A DNA stretch of 27,486 nt. Origin: Spirochaetia bacterium. Its GTDB lineage: Bacteria; Spirochaetota; Spirochaetia; Treponematales; Rectinemataceae. A model generated the notes under the pieces. The model was not told the DNA's origin, did not search any database, and worked only from the letters and a program-made list of their open reading frames with translations. This document shows positions 8,213 to 15,856 of this stretch, piece after piece (the stretch's first letter is position 1; each line of letters opens with the position of its first letter). The position numbers and the translations under genes were made by a program. Location of the stretch: NCBI GenBank assembly GCA_021286925.1, contig JAJTBL010000001.1, positions 1 through 27,486 of the forward strand. Reading direction: 5' to 3'.

Positions 8213-8412
8213 AGGGCGAAGCGCTTTCGGTGAAATCATTGCTCAAAAAGCAAGTCTTCATAAAGGTTTAAGAGCGGCCATCAAGCCTAGTTTTTCAAAA
8301 CTCGATTTCAATTTTAAAAATCAACTTGACCGCTCAATAATTATCCCCTAAAATGCTATAATTATACTCGCCGGGGTCAGGAATTGGCCGGAAACTGGCA
8401 AAAGGAGTCTGT
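8213..8412 (+). other. Intergenic region with promoters of the TRAP operon
   Basis: This is the longest gene-free stretch in the window. The first part has only weak short dyads (for example TTGCT/AGCAA at 8239-8253). The middle (8286-8322) is strongly A/T-rich, like an UP element. Then come two overlapping sigma-70-type promoters and a leader with the ribosome-binding site AAAGGAG at 8401-8407. I see no small gene in it. Confidence 0.6.
8326..8362 (+). promoter_or_regulatory. Two overlapping sigma-70-type promoters before the TAXI receptor
   Basis: Promoter one is TTGACC (8326-8331), 17 bases, TAAAAT (8349-8354). Promoter two is an extended -10, TGCTATAAT (8354-8362), with a perfect TATAAT. 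Both would start transcription 40-50 bases before the ATG. The arm CTTGA-CCGCTC (8325-8335), which includes the -35, is complementary to GAGCGG (8272-8277) and TCAAG (8281-8285) upstream. Confidence 0.7.
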
Positions 8413-9387
8413 ATGAAGAAATTATTCGTTCTGCTGATGGCACTTGCCGTCGTGTTCGGCGCAGGAGCACAGAACAAGGCTGGCTGGCCGGAGCAGCTGA
8501 AATTTATGGCAGGACCTCCTGGAGGCAACTGGTTCGCGCTTGGAACGGCGCTTTCTGAAATGTGGAGCAAGGCTGTATTACAGACGACTTCTTCGACAGG
8601 CGGCGGAGTTGCCAATATTCTGAACACCGATGCTAAAAAAGGTGATTTTGGATTCTCCGTCACTTCGCTGGTCGGTGCGGCAATCGCGGGCGAAGAGGAT
8701 TTTACCGGAAAAGCGGTAAAAAACACCGTGGTCATGGCAAACCTCTATACACAGTTTACTTATTTTATTGTGAGAAAAGATTTTGCTGATAAAAATGGTA
8801 TCAAGACTTTTGACGATATGATCAATGGCAATGTTCCTGTCCGTTTTGCAACCTTGAAGCCAGGAACAGCGTCCGAGTTTGTCATCAAAGCGCTTTTCAA
8901 AAAAGGCTATGGCACCGATTACGACAAGCTCAAGAAAAAAGGCTGGACCTTCGAGTTTACTTCGTATGAAAACGGCACGGACCTGATCGCGGACAATCAC
9001 CTCGATTGTTTTGCCTTCTCGGTAGGACGCGTTGCAAGCGTTGTCATGAACATTGAAAACTCCACCCCGATCTATATTCTTCCGGTTGGGCAAAAAGCTT
9101 TGGATGCTTTGGCTCAAGCCTATGGAACGACAACATTTACCGTTGAGCCAGGTATCTACAAGAGTGTTAAAACTCCTATCAAAACCGTCGGCGATTACAC
9201 ATGTATCGTCATTCGCAAAGATCTGCCGGATTCATTGGTGTATGAGCTGAACAAAGCGCTGTGGGCTAACAAGTCCAGCCTGGCCATGGCAGTTCAGGAT
9301 ATCAATGAGCTTAACCCCAAAGAAGCGCTGCCCGAAGGGGTGCCTGCGCACCCTGCTTCGGTTCAGTTCTGGAAGACTGCAAAATAG
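8413..9387 (+). CDS. TAXI-family TRAP transporter solute receptor
   Basis: Extracytoplasmic binding protein of a TRAP-type secondary transporter, 324 residues. It begins with a signal peptide (MKKLFVLLMALAVVFGAGA) and continues with GPPGGNWFALGTALSEMW (about 35-52), the characteristic TAXI (TRAP-associated extracytoplasmic immunogenic) N-terminal glycine-rich block. Later family-like stretches are TLKPGTASEFVIKALF and IVIRKDLPDSLVYELNKAL. The ATG at 8413 follows AAAGGAG at 8401-8407. The partner permease is next, across a strong hairpin. Known TAXI systems take up organic acids such as glutamate or 2-oxoglutarate in a few cases. The ligand here is not predictable. The mature protein is lysine-rich at several points, and the gene looks less GC-rich than its neighbours. 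Confidence 0.92.
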   Translation: MKKLFVLLMALAVVFGAGAQNKAGWPEQLKFMAGPPGGNWFALGTALSEMWSKAVLQTTSSTGGGVANILNTDAKKGDFGFSVTSLVGAAIAGEEDFTGKAVKNTVVMANLYTQFTYFIVRKDFADKNGIKTFDDMINGNVPVRFATLKPGTASEFVIKALFKKGYGTDYDKLKKKGWTFEFTSYENGTDLIADNHLDCFAFSVGRVASVVMNIENSTPIYILPVGQKALDALAQAYGTTTFTVEPGIYKSVKTPIKTVGDYTCIVIRKDLPDSLVYELNKALWANKSSLAMAVQDINELNPKEALPEGVPAHPASVQFWKTAK

Positions 9388-9467
9388 CTTCGGCAAACCC
9401 GCCGCGTTGAAATTGCGGCTGGTGTTAGAATTGGCTTTGCGGATTTTTAGAAGCTTCAGTCAATACT

Positions 9468-9504
9468 TTTCAAGGCCGGGGCATGACTCCGGCCTTGAAA
9501 TTTT
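9468..9504 (+). terminator. Strong hairpin with T-rich tail between receptor and permease genes
   Basis: TTTCAAGGCCGG (9468-9479) pairs perfectly with CCGGCCTTGAAA (9489-9500) over a nine-base loop and runs into TTTTCCC. This is a convincing intrinsic-terminator shape, yet the permease gene 38 bases on has no obvious promoter of its own. Partial termination that lowers permease relative to receptor is the simplest reading. Confidence 0.8.
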
Positions 9505-9541
9505 CCCATTTTCCTAAGTTTCCTTAAGCCAGGGAGCAAGC

Positions 9542-11572
9542 ATGCGCAAGGTTGAAGGTTTCGCGAAAAAAAGCATTTATGTGTATGTCGTTTTAATTGG
9601 ATTGTTTCATATCTATACTTCCGTTTTTGGCAATTTTGAAGCTTATCTGCAGCGGGCATTGCATCTTACGATGATTCTACCGCTTGTTTTCCTTCTGTGG
9701 CCGATAAGCAAGAAAGCTCCGTCCGATAGGATTCCCTGGTATGATATGGTTCTCGCGGGTCTTTCTTTTGCTCCCGGGGTGTACATCGTCATCAATTACT
9801 GGGCGATTACGACAAGAATTGTACAAATAGACCCGCTGACGTCGACGCAGATAGTATTGGGGGCTTTGCTTATTGTGCTCCTGCTTGAAGCGGCTCGGAG
9901 AATTGTCGGCTTGCCGATCATGTTTATCGCGCTGGTTTCCATCCTGTACATGTTGTTCGGCAAATACATTCCCGGTCTTTTTCAGGGCATTTCATTTACG
10001 CCGGCAGAGATTATCGAACAGGCTTTTTTAACGGATGAAGGTATTTTTTCTTCTCCGCTGGGGGTATCCGCCACCTATGTCATGGTTTTCCTGATTTTTG
10101 GCGGGTTTTTGGAAAAAAGCGGTGTGGGGGAATTTTTCATGCAATTTGCCCAGGCGTTTACCGGTACTCAACCGGGCGGGCCTGCGCTGATTGCCGTAAC
10201 TTCTTCATGTCTTTTCGGTTCCATCTCCGGTTCAGCTGTCGCGAATGTGTATGGAACAGGCACCTTTACCATTCCGCTCATGAAGAAAATTGGCTATCCA
10301 AGTTATTTTGCGGGGGCTGTCGAAGCGGTAGCCTCAACTGGCGGCCAGATAATGCCGCCTATTATGGGAGCCGGCGCATTCCTTATGGCTTCATTCCTTG
10401 GATTGCCTTATAAAACCATTATGATAGCAGCAATCCTGCCGGCACTCATGTACTACGGCGCCGTCTTTTTAATGGTACGGCTGGGAGCGCACAAGAATCA
10501 TCTGAAAGGTCTCAGTCAGGAAGAATTGCCTTCAAAGCGGGCGGTAGCTAAAAAATCTTTCATGGTAATTCCGCTTGTCGGGATTGTTTATTTCCTGATG
10601 ACAGGCGCGACGCCCATGAAAGCCGCCATCATCGGCATTATCCTGGCCTGGCTCATATCGTTTTTCAATCCCAAAGCGGAACTGGATCAGGGAAAGAAGA
10701 AACTCTCATATCTAGCGGGAGCTGTTGTATCAGCGGTTTTTGTCGCGCTGGTCTTTTTCCCGGGGATTTCAGATTCGATCTTTAAAACGAAATTGAGCAT
10801 AGTTCCTGTAGTAATTCTTTTCATTGCAGTAACATACTTGAATGGCGGCATGAATATACAGGATGTCATTGACGCAATTTATGAAGGCGCCAAGGGGATT
10901 CCGTTAATCGCGATTGCCTGCGCGACAGCAGGCATTGTCCTTGGTGCGGTTGCTCTGACAGGAATCGGCGGCAAACTTGTCGGCTTTGTACTTTCATTTG
11001 CCAAAGACGCGCCCCTGCTCGGCCTCGCGCTGGTCATGCTTATTTCAATATTCCTTGGAATGGGGCTTCCGACCACCGGTGCGTATATCCTTGGTTCCGC
11101 TTTGGGCGCACCGATCCTGGTCAAGATGGGTTTTTCTCCCCTTGCGTCCCATATGTTTGTATTCTATTTTGCGGTCATATCGAATATTACTCCTCCGGTT
11201 GCGCTTGCGGCCTTTGCGGCCAGTTCTATATCAGGAGCTTCGCCCAACAAGATAGGCTTCCAAGCGATGCGGCTCGGATTCCTCGCTTTTATAGTCCCCT
11301 TTGCCTTCTGCTATGATCCCGGCTTGTTGCTGCAGGGGACTCTTGCGGTAAACCTCTTGGCTATTGTGTCAGGCATCATTGCCTTGTTTGCATTCGGATA
11401 TTTCTGGATGGGGTATATAACCAGACCGATTTCCTGGCCGATACGAATAGTGCTGGCTTTTGCCGGTGTCATCGCCTTGTTCCCAAATAACCTTTATGTC
11501 CTTGGAGCAGGTATTCTGGTTGGAGGATCATTCCTCTATTCGAAACTGATATTGGAAAAGAGACCGGCGTAA
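9542..11572 (+). CDS. TRAP transporter permease, 4TM/12TM fusion
   Basis: Inner-membrane part of the TAXI-TRAP transporter, 676 residues, with the small DctQ-like four-helix domain at the N-terminus fused to the large DctM-like domain. The product is hydrophobic throughout. Conserved blocks are SGSAVANVYGTGTFTIPLM (about 230-248), STGGQIMPPIMGAGAFLMAS, LGMGLPTTGAYILGSALGAP near 506-525 and VISNITPPVALAAFAASSIS near 545-564, the helical-hairpin motifs expected for sodium- and substrate-binding sites in this transporter class. The ATG at 9542 is preceded by AGGGAG at 9531-9536. Fusion of both membrane domains is the normal form for TAXI systems. The PPC-domain gene follows after 65 bases. Confidence 0.94.
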   Translation: MRKVEGFAKKSIYVYVVLIGLFHIYTSVFGNFEAYLQRALHLTMILPLVFLLWPISKKAPSDRIPWYDMVLAGLSFAPGVYIVINYWAITTRIVQIDPLTSTQIVLGALLIVLLLEAARRIVGLPIMFIALVSILYMLFGKYIPGLFQGISFTPAEIIEQAFLTDEGIFSSPLGVSATYVMVFLIFGGFLEKSGVGEFFMQFAQAFTGTQPGGPALIAVTSSCLFGSISGSAVANVYGTGTFTIPLMKKIGYPSYFAGAVEAVASTGGQIMPPIMGAGAFLMASFLGLPYKTIMIAAILPALMYYGAVFLMVRLGAHKNHLKGLSQEELPSKRAVAKKSFMVIPLVGIVYFLMTGATPMKAAIIGIILAWLISFFNPKAELDQGKKKLSYLAGAVVSAVFVALVFFPGISDSIFKTKLSIVPVVILFIAVTYLNGGMNIQDVIDAIYEGAKGIPLIAIACATAGIVLGAVALTGIGGKLVGFVLSFAKDAPLLGLALVMLISIFLGMGLPTTGAYILGSALGAPILVKMGFSPLASHMFVFYFAVISNITPPVALAAFAASSISGASPNKIGFQAMRLGFLAFIVPFAFCYDPGLLLQGTLAVNLLAIVSGIIALFAFGYFWMGYITRPISWPIRIVLAFAGVIALFPNNLYVLGAGILVGGSFLYSKLILEKRPA

Positions 11573-11637
11573 AAGCTGTGCATCGGCGGCGGCTCTTGAA
11601 AAGGTTTTGCGTCTGACAGAGCTGCGGGAGGTATTCC

Positions 11638-12093
11638 ATGAAATGGCGGCTTGATGGCGACGTGCTTTATGTGGTCATGAGGGCGGGAGAAGTATTCCCG
11701 CGCGATGTTCTGCCGCTTTTCATGGGGAAAATCGGGGCTGACAGCGCAGCTGCTGGGCCGCAGCTATCCAGGCCGACCGGCATCATCCTGACCGGACTTG
11801 GCATGGTGAAAAATGTCGAACTAGGGCTTGGCTGGTACAAGGACAAAGAAGTTGGGTATGAGCGGGATTTCATTTCCGAGCCGAATGAATTGCTGGCGTT
11901 GAGCGGCTTTTTTATCAAGGATACCGAGAGACCTTGTCATATCCACGCGGTGCTCGGAGGCAGGGAGAGCATGGCAAGAGGCGGTCATCTTTTTTCCTGC
12001 GAAGTATTTACCTTTTTGGAGATGGCTGTCCGGATGGAAGATACGCCTTTGTTCCGCCAAATGGTTGACGGGCTTCCGGAACTTTCTTGGTAA
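11638..12093 (+). CDS. PPC-domain (DUF296) protein
   Basis: A 151-residue protein that I recognise as the prokaryotic PPC/DUF296 family, the domain also found beside AT-hooks in plant nuclear proteins. Signs are GIILTGLGMVKNVELG (about 48-63), the ELLALSGFF strand (about 84-92) and the histidine pattern H101-x-H103 ... GGH117 within CHIHAVLGG and GGHLFSCEVF, which forms a metal site in solved bacterial members. Biochemical function is unsettled. It has no signal peptide or AT-hook. GGGAGG at 11626-11631 supports the ATG at 11638. It lies between the TRAP permease (65 bases) and the DNA glycosylase (11 bases), so it is probably co-transcribed with either or both. A role in sensing or handling the transported solute is possible but unproven. 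Confidence 0.82.
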   Translation: MKWRLDGDVLYVVMRAGEVFPRDVLPLFMGKIGADSAAAGPQLSRPTGIILTGLGMVKNVELGLGWYKDKEVGYERDFISEPNELLALSGFFIKDTERPCHIHAVLGGRESMARGGHLFSCEVFTFLEMAVRMEDTPLFRQMVDGLPELSW

Positions 12094-12104
12094 AGGAAAA
12101 AGCG

Positions 12105-12665
12105 ATGGAACGATGTCCCTGGTGCGGTTCTGATCCTCTGTATATCGAATATCATGATAAAGAATGGGGCACCCCGGTTCATGACGAGCGCAAGCATTTC
12201 GAATTTCTCCTCTTGGAAACCCAGCAGGCTGGACTTTCCTGGCTGACCATTTTGAAAAAGCGGGAAGCCTACCGTGAAGCATTCCATAATTTTGAGCCGG
12301 AACGAGTGGCGCGACTTTCCGAGGCGGATGTGGCGCGCATGCTGGAAAACCCCGGGATTGTCAGAAACCGGCGAAAACTTGCGGCCGCTGTGGTGAATGC
12401 CCGGCATTTTCTAGAAATTCAGGAAAAATACGGCAGTTTTGATGCCTGGATTTGGGATTTTGTGGATGGCCGTCCCGTCAATCACGGCCGGAAATGCCTC
12501 GCCGACCTGCCGGTCACGACGGAGCTTTCTGACACAATCAGCGCCGAGCTGAAACAAATGGGTTTCGCATTTGTTGGTTCAACAACGATTTACGCACATC
12601 TTCAGGCAATTGGAATGGTCAATGACCACCTTGTTTCGTGTTTCAGGTGGAAGGAGCTTTCATGA
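12105..12665 (+). CDS. tag: DNA-3-methyladenine glycosylase I
   Basis: Removes 3-methyladenine from alkylated DNA as the first step of base excision repair. The 186-residue product carries the zinc-binding residues of the family at Cys4 and His17 (MERCPWCG and YIEYHDKEWG) and at His175 and Cys179 (DHLVSCFRW), the same numbers as in the E. coli enzyme. The catalytic region LLLETQQAGLSWLTILKKRE with the conserved glutamate is at about 41-60. The start at ATG 12105, eight bases after AAAGGA, is chosen over an in-frame TTG at 12087 because it gives this exact register. The stop TGA overlaps the ATG of the nitroreductase gene (ATGA), implying translational coupling between DNA repair and a flavin enzyme. 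Confidence 0.95.
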   Translation: MERCPWCGSDPLYIEYHDKEWGTPVHDERKHFEFLLLETQQAGLSWLTILKKREAYREAFHNFEPERVARLSEADVARMLENPGIVRNRRKLAAAVVNARHFLEIQEKYGSFDAWIWDFVDGRPVNHGRKCLADLPVTTELSDTISAELKQMGFAFVGSTTIYAHLQAIGMVNDHLVSCFRWKELS

Positions 12666-13585
12666 TGAATCTTGTGTCCGCTATGGAAACTCGTGTTTCA
12701 ACACGGACTTTCGATGGAAAGCCGCTGTCCAGCGAGGAACAGGCGGCGCTGGAAAACCTTCTGCAGGATGTTGAGCGGGCTGAGAAACCTGACTTTCTCC
12801 AGCCGGTCCGGTTGACCTTGCATACCGGGCCGGGCGCTAAAATGGGAACTTTCGGGCTAATAACCAGCGCCGCGGGCTTTCTGGTCCCAGCGGTGCGAAA
12901 TGCGCCTTTCGCCATGGAAAGCGTGGGGTACAGCCTGGAGCTGGCCATTCTGGGCGCTGCCAGTCTGGGCATCGGTTCCTGCTGGATAGGCGGTGTTTTC
13001 AGCAGGGCCAGGGCGAATGAAGCAGCGCGCGCGGGCAAGGATGAACTGGTACCGGTTATCGCTGCGCTTGGTCATCCGGCGAGCCAGCGGAGTCTGGCGG
13101 ATCGAATTGTCACCGGTGCTGCGCAGTCCCGTGTCCGCAAGCCATTGTCGGAAATTTTCTTTCCGATTGCTGCTCAGCCGCACGGCGGCGCTGATGCGGG
13201 CAAGGAAGCGGTTTCCGCGGTCCAGCTCTCAGCTCCCTGGGATACCATTCTGGAGATGGTTCGAATTGCGCCTTCGGCATCCAACAAACAGCCCTGGCGA
13301 ATTGTCCAGGTTTCGGAAACTCCGCAGTTCGTCTTTTTTATGGAAGAAAACTACCGCTACAACAACAGTCTGGGCGATGTACACCTGCAAAACATCGATA
13401 TGGGCATTGCGATGTGCCATTTTGATGCGGCGGCTGAAGCTTGCGGTCTTGCAGGGACATGGCAGCCGCTTGCGGAGAACAGGGGTGCCGGCTCGTCTGC
13501 TGAAGATGAAAAGACCAGCACGGCGCTCGCGTTTGGCAGGTCCCGCGGCTGGAAACCGATCGCCGTCTGGCAGCAGAAGCGCTGA
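12662..13585 (+). CDS. Nitroreductase-family protein, TM1586 type
   Basis: A 307-residue flavoprotein candidate with two nitroreductase-like halves. The N-terminal half opens with RVSTRTF (11-17) and contains YSLELAILGAASLGIGSCWI near 93-112. The C-terminal half has APSASNKQPWRIV around 203-215, the FMN-phosphate binding loop of nitroreductases, and NIDMGIAMCHFDAAAEACGL near 249-268. This layout matches the putative TM nitroreductase family (PF14512), whose substrates are mostly unknown. GGAAGGAG at 12649-12656 serves the ATG at 12662, which overlaps the tag stop; a second ATG directly follows at 12665. The 3' end lies about 90 bases before ferritin. Confidence 0.85.
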   Translation: MMNLVSAMETRVSTRTFDGKPLSSEEQAALENLLQDVERAEKPDFLQPVRLTLHTGPGAKMGTFGLITSAAGFLVPAVRNAPFAMESVGYSLELAILGAASLGIGSCWIGGVFSRARANEAARAGKDELVPVIAALGHPASQRSLADRIVTGAAQSRVRKPLSEIFFPIAAQPHGGADAGKEAVSAVQLSAPWDTILEMVRIAPSASNKQPWRIVQVSETPQFVFFMEENYRYNNSLGDVHLQNIDMGIAMCHFDAAAEACGLAGTWQPLAENRGAGSSAEDEKTSTALAFGRSRGWKPIAVWQQKR

Positions 13586-13588
13586 CCT

Positions 13589-13617
13589 TTGCCTTTTCAG
13601 CGGGGATTCATTATTTT
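13589..13617 (+). promoter_or_regulatory. Candidate ferritin promoter
   Basis: TTGCCT (13589-13594), a 17-base spacer and TATTTT (13612-13617) give a moderate sigma-70 match (4/6 in each hexamer). The predicted start near 13624 leaves a leader of about 50 bases that contains a 7-bp inverted repeat and the ribosome-binding site. Confidence 0.45.
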
Positions 13618-13629
13618 CTTTCTCATACA

Positions 13630-13650
13630 GGAATGTGTATTCGACATTCC
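13630..13650. promoter_or_regulatory. Inverted repeat in the ferritin leader
   Basis: GGAATGT (13630-13636) and ACATTCC (13644-13650) form a perfect 7-bp dyad around a seven-base centre, 25 bases before the ferritin ATG and just after the candidate promoter. It could be an operator (iron or peroxide control would make sense for ferritin) or an mRNA hairpin. It does not look like a standard Fur or PerR box. Confidence 0.45.
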
Positions 13651-13675
13651 ACAAAGATGAAATTGGAGGAAGAAA

Positions 13676-14194
13676 ATGATTTCCACGAAAATGGCTGACC
13701 GGATAAATCTTCAGATCAACCGCGAGATGTTCTCAGCGTATCTTTACATGGCGATGTCTGCCCGCATGACTGAAATGGGCTACACCGGCATCGGCAAATG
13801 GCTCATGATTCAATACCATGAGGAAATGTTCCATGCCATGAAATTTGCCAAATACCTGCAGGATCAGGGCGCTTCAGTCAAGCTGGACAAGCTTGATACG
13901 CCGGATTTTCCGGAAAAAACCGTCAAGGAACTGTTTCAGCATGTGCTCAAGCATGAGCAGTGGGTAACCGCAAGCATCCGCGAAATGGTCGAACTTGCCC
14001 GCACCGAAAAAGATTACGCTACGGAAAACCTTCTGAACTGGTACATCGATGAGCAGGTCGAAGAAGAGAAAAACGCCACGGAAATTCTGCAGGCGATCGA
14101 CCTGATTGGCAACAATGCCCAGGGCTTGTTCATGCTGAATGTCGAACTCGGCAAGCGTGACAACCATGCTCCGCTGGACTTCACCAAGGCATAA
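13676..14194 (+). CDS. Ferritin (non-heme, bacterial FtnA type)
   Basis: A 172-residue iron-storage protein that oxidises Fe(II) and keeps ferric mineral inside a 24-subunit cytoplasmic shell. All ferroxidase-centre residues of bacterial ferritin are present at the usual numbers: Glu17, Tyr24, Glu49, Glu50, His53, Glu94, Glu126, Gln127 and Glu130. Length and start (MISTKMADRINLQINREMFS) are typical. There is no heme-binding methionine pattern of bacterioferritin evident. GGAGGA at 13665-13670 supports the ATG at 13676. The gene has its own candidate promoter and is followed by a strong terminator, so it is probably transcribed alone. The flanking nitroreductase and glycosylase fit a stress-protection neighbourhood, but they are not in the same overlap chain. 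Confidence 0.96.
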   Translation: MISTKMADRINLQINREMFSAYLYMAMSARMTEMGYTGIGKWLMIQYHEEMFHAMKFAKYLQDQGASVKLDKLDTPDFPEKTVKELFQHVLKHEQWVTASIREMVELARTEKDYATENLLNWYIDEQVEEEKNATEILQAIDLIGNNAQGLFMLNVELGKRDNHAPLDFTKA

Positions 14195-14225
14195 TTCTCA
14201 GCGTCTCAAGCAGATTTTGACGAGC

Positions 14226-14261
14226 AAAGCCCTTCGCCTGAATTGGTGAGGGGCTTTTTTT
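14226..14261 (+). terminator. Intrinsic terminator after ferritin
   Basis: AAGCCCTTCGCC (14227-14238) pairs with GGTGAGGGGCTT (14245-14256) through twelve positions including two G-T pairs, with loop TGAATT, and is followed by an uninterrupted T-run to 14261. It is the clearest intrinsic terminator in the window and ends only 29 bases before the thrC ATG. Confidence 0.93.
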
Positions 14262-14277
14262 GCGCGCCCGTTCTCGC

Positions 14278-14290
14278 TATTCTTGAACCC
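14278..14290 (+). promoter_or_regulatory. -10-like element directly before thrC
   Basis: TATTCT (14278-14283) ends seven bases before the ATG at 14291, and no Shine-Dalgarno sequence lies between the terminator and the ATG. No good -35 hexamer is seen; at normal spacing the T-run of the ferritin terminator would occupy that place. Together this suggests a leaderless thrC transcript. Confidence 0.4.
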
Positions 14291-15844
14291 ATGCAGGAAA
14301 TTCTTTTTCGGAGCACCGTGGGCGGAACAGATGCGCCGGTGCCAGCAGAAACCGCGATTGCCGAGGGCATGCCTGCCGATGGCGGGCTCTATGTGCCTGT
14401 TTCATTTCCGAGATTGCCGGACCGTGTTTTTTCGCCGGAGCCGCTTTCTTATGCCGAATTGGCATTTCTCGTGATGAAGCCGTATTTTTCCGGCTGGGAC
14501 GAGGCGGTTTTGAAGGACATTCTCCGCAAAGCCTATGATCTAAATACCGAGGCGGGGCGGGAGCCGTATTTTGATACCGGCGAAGTGGCGCCCCTTGTGC
14601 CGCTGGAAGGCATTGCTCAAAGCCCCGGTGCCCGGGTCTTTGTCCTGGAGCTGTTTCACGGCAGAACCTGCGCGTTCAAGGATATGGCGCTCAGCGTGCT
14701 AGGCGGGCTTATTCATCACAGCCTGGAGCGGCTGGGCAGGCATGAGCCGCTTGCCATTCTGACTGCCACCTCGGGTGATACCGGGTCGGCTGCTCTGGAG
14801 GGCCTTGCCGGAGTTCCCGGGCTGAAGACCGCCGTTGTGTACCCGCATGCGGGAACCAGTGAAATCCAGCGTCTCCAAATGGTGACAACGACCCCTGAAA
14901 ACCGCCTTGTTCTCGGATTGGAAGGCAATTTCGACGATGCGCAGAGCGCGGTTAAAGCCATTTTTGCAAGCGCTGCAACATCAGCGGATTTTGCGGGCAT
15001 CAGGCTTTCTTCGGCTAATTCGATCAATATTGGAAGGCTCTTGCCGCAAATTGTGTATTATGTCAAGGCTTGGCGGGACCTCTCGGCGCAGGGTGCGCTA
15101 GGCCGTGATGGGCGGATGAATGTCGCAGTGCCGACCGGAAATTTCGGCGACCTTCTGGCCGCAAAATACGCCAAGGAAATGGGCCTGCCGATCGGAACAC
15201 TGGTCTGCGCGTCCAATGCGAACAAGGTGCTGGCGGATTTTTTTGCGACCGGTGTCTATGACCGCTGCCGGACGCTGGTTAAAACGGACAGTCCTTCCAT
15301 GGACATCCTCGTGTCCAGCAATCTGGAGCGCCTTGTCTTCCTTGCGGCCGGGCAGAATCCGGAACGGGTCAAAACCTTGATGAGCAACCTGAAAACCAAG
15401 GGAGTTTTCAAACTGAATCGAAAGGAAATGGCATATCTGGCGGATTTTGAGGCTGGCTGGTGCAGCGACTACTCGGCTGGCTCGGCTATTTCCAAGGCAT
15501 GGTCAGTGTGGCGTGTGTTGCTGGACCCCCATACTGCGACGGCGCTGGATGTTGTTCTGCAGAAAGAACATATCCTCAAGGATGGCACGCCGCTCGTCAT
15601 TGCGGGTACGGCTTCTCCCTATAAATTCCCCCGGGCCTGCTCCGAGGCGCTTGGCTTTGCGCACGCCGGCAGCACAGCTTTGGGAGATCTGGAGTGCGCG
15701 CTTGAGCTAGAAGCGAAAACCGGCGTTGCCATGCCGCGCCAGTTGAAAGAGCTGTCCGCTAAAACCGTCCATCACCGCAAAGTTGTCACCAAGGAAGCGC
15801 TTGCGGGCGAGCTGGCTCAATTTTTTCGGAATAAATCTGAATAA
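14291..15844 (+). CDS. thrC: Threonine synthase
   Basis: Pyridoxal-phosphate enzyme converting O-phospho-L-homoserine to threonine, last step of threonine synthesis. The 517-residue product has the PLP lysine in RTCAFKDMALSV (Lys130), the phosphate-binding loop TATSGDTGSAAL near 170-181 and the family stretch ANSINIGRLLPQIVYYV around 255-271. N-terminal FRSTVGGTDAPV and ADGGLYVP are typical. An upstream in-frame TTG at 14243 lies inside the ferritin terminator stem-loop and is rejected, so ATG 14291 is the start although it has no ribosome-binding site. thrB follows after 12 bases, and the pair supplies consecutive reactions. Confidence 0.96.
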   Translation: MQEILFRSTVGGTDAPVPAETAIAEGMPADGGLYVPVSFPRLPDRVFSPEPLSYAELAFLVMKPYFSGWDEAVLKDILRKAYDLNTEAGREPYFDTGEVAPLVPLEGIAQSPGARVFVLELFHGRTCAFKDMALSVLGGLIHHSLERLGRHEPLAILTATSGDTGSAALEGLAGVPGLKTAVVYPHAGTSEIQRLQMVTTTPENRLVLGLEGNFDDAQSAVKAIFASAATSADFAGIRLSSANSINIGRLLPQIVYYVKAWRDLSAQGALGRDGRMNVAVPTGNFGDLLAAKYAKEMGLPIGTLVCASNANKVLADFFATGVYDRCRTLVKTDSPSMDILVSSNLERLVFLAAGQNPERVKTLMSNLKTKGVFKLNRKEMAYLADFEAGWCSDYSAGSAISKAWSVWRVLLDPHTATALDVVLQKEHILKDGTPLVIAGTASPYKFPRACSEALGFAHAGSTALGDLECALELEAKTGVAMPRQLKELSAKTVHHRKVVTKEALAGELAQFFRNKSE

Positions 15845-15856
15845 CAAGGAACAGGC

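Noticed and set aside
8239..8253. TTGCT-CAAAA-AGCAA stem as terminator of the hydrolase gene
   Set aside because: Five weak base pairs with no following T-run.
12993..13679. 228-codon alternative plus frame across the nitroreductase and ferritin leader
   Set aside because: Composition is very rich in Arg, Ser and Leu as in an off-frame reading; the nitroreductase frame carries the real motifs.
14243..14290. In-frame TTG-initiated extension of thrC
   Set aside because: It begins inside the loop of the ferritin terminator and encodes residues not typical of threonine synthase; ATG 14291 gives the conserved N-terminus.
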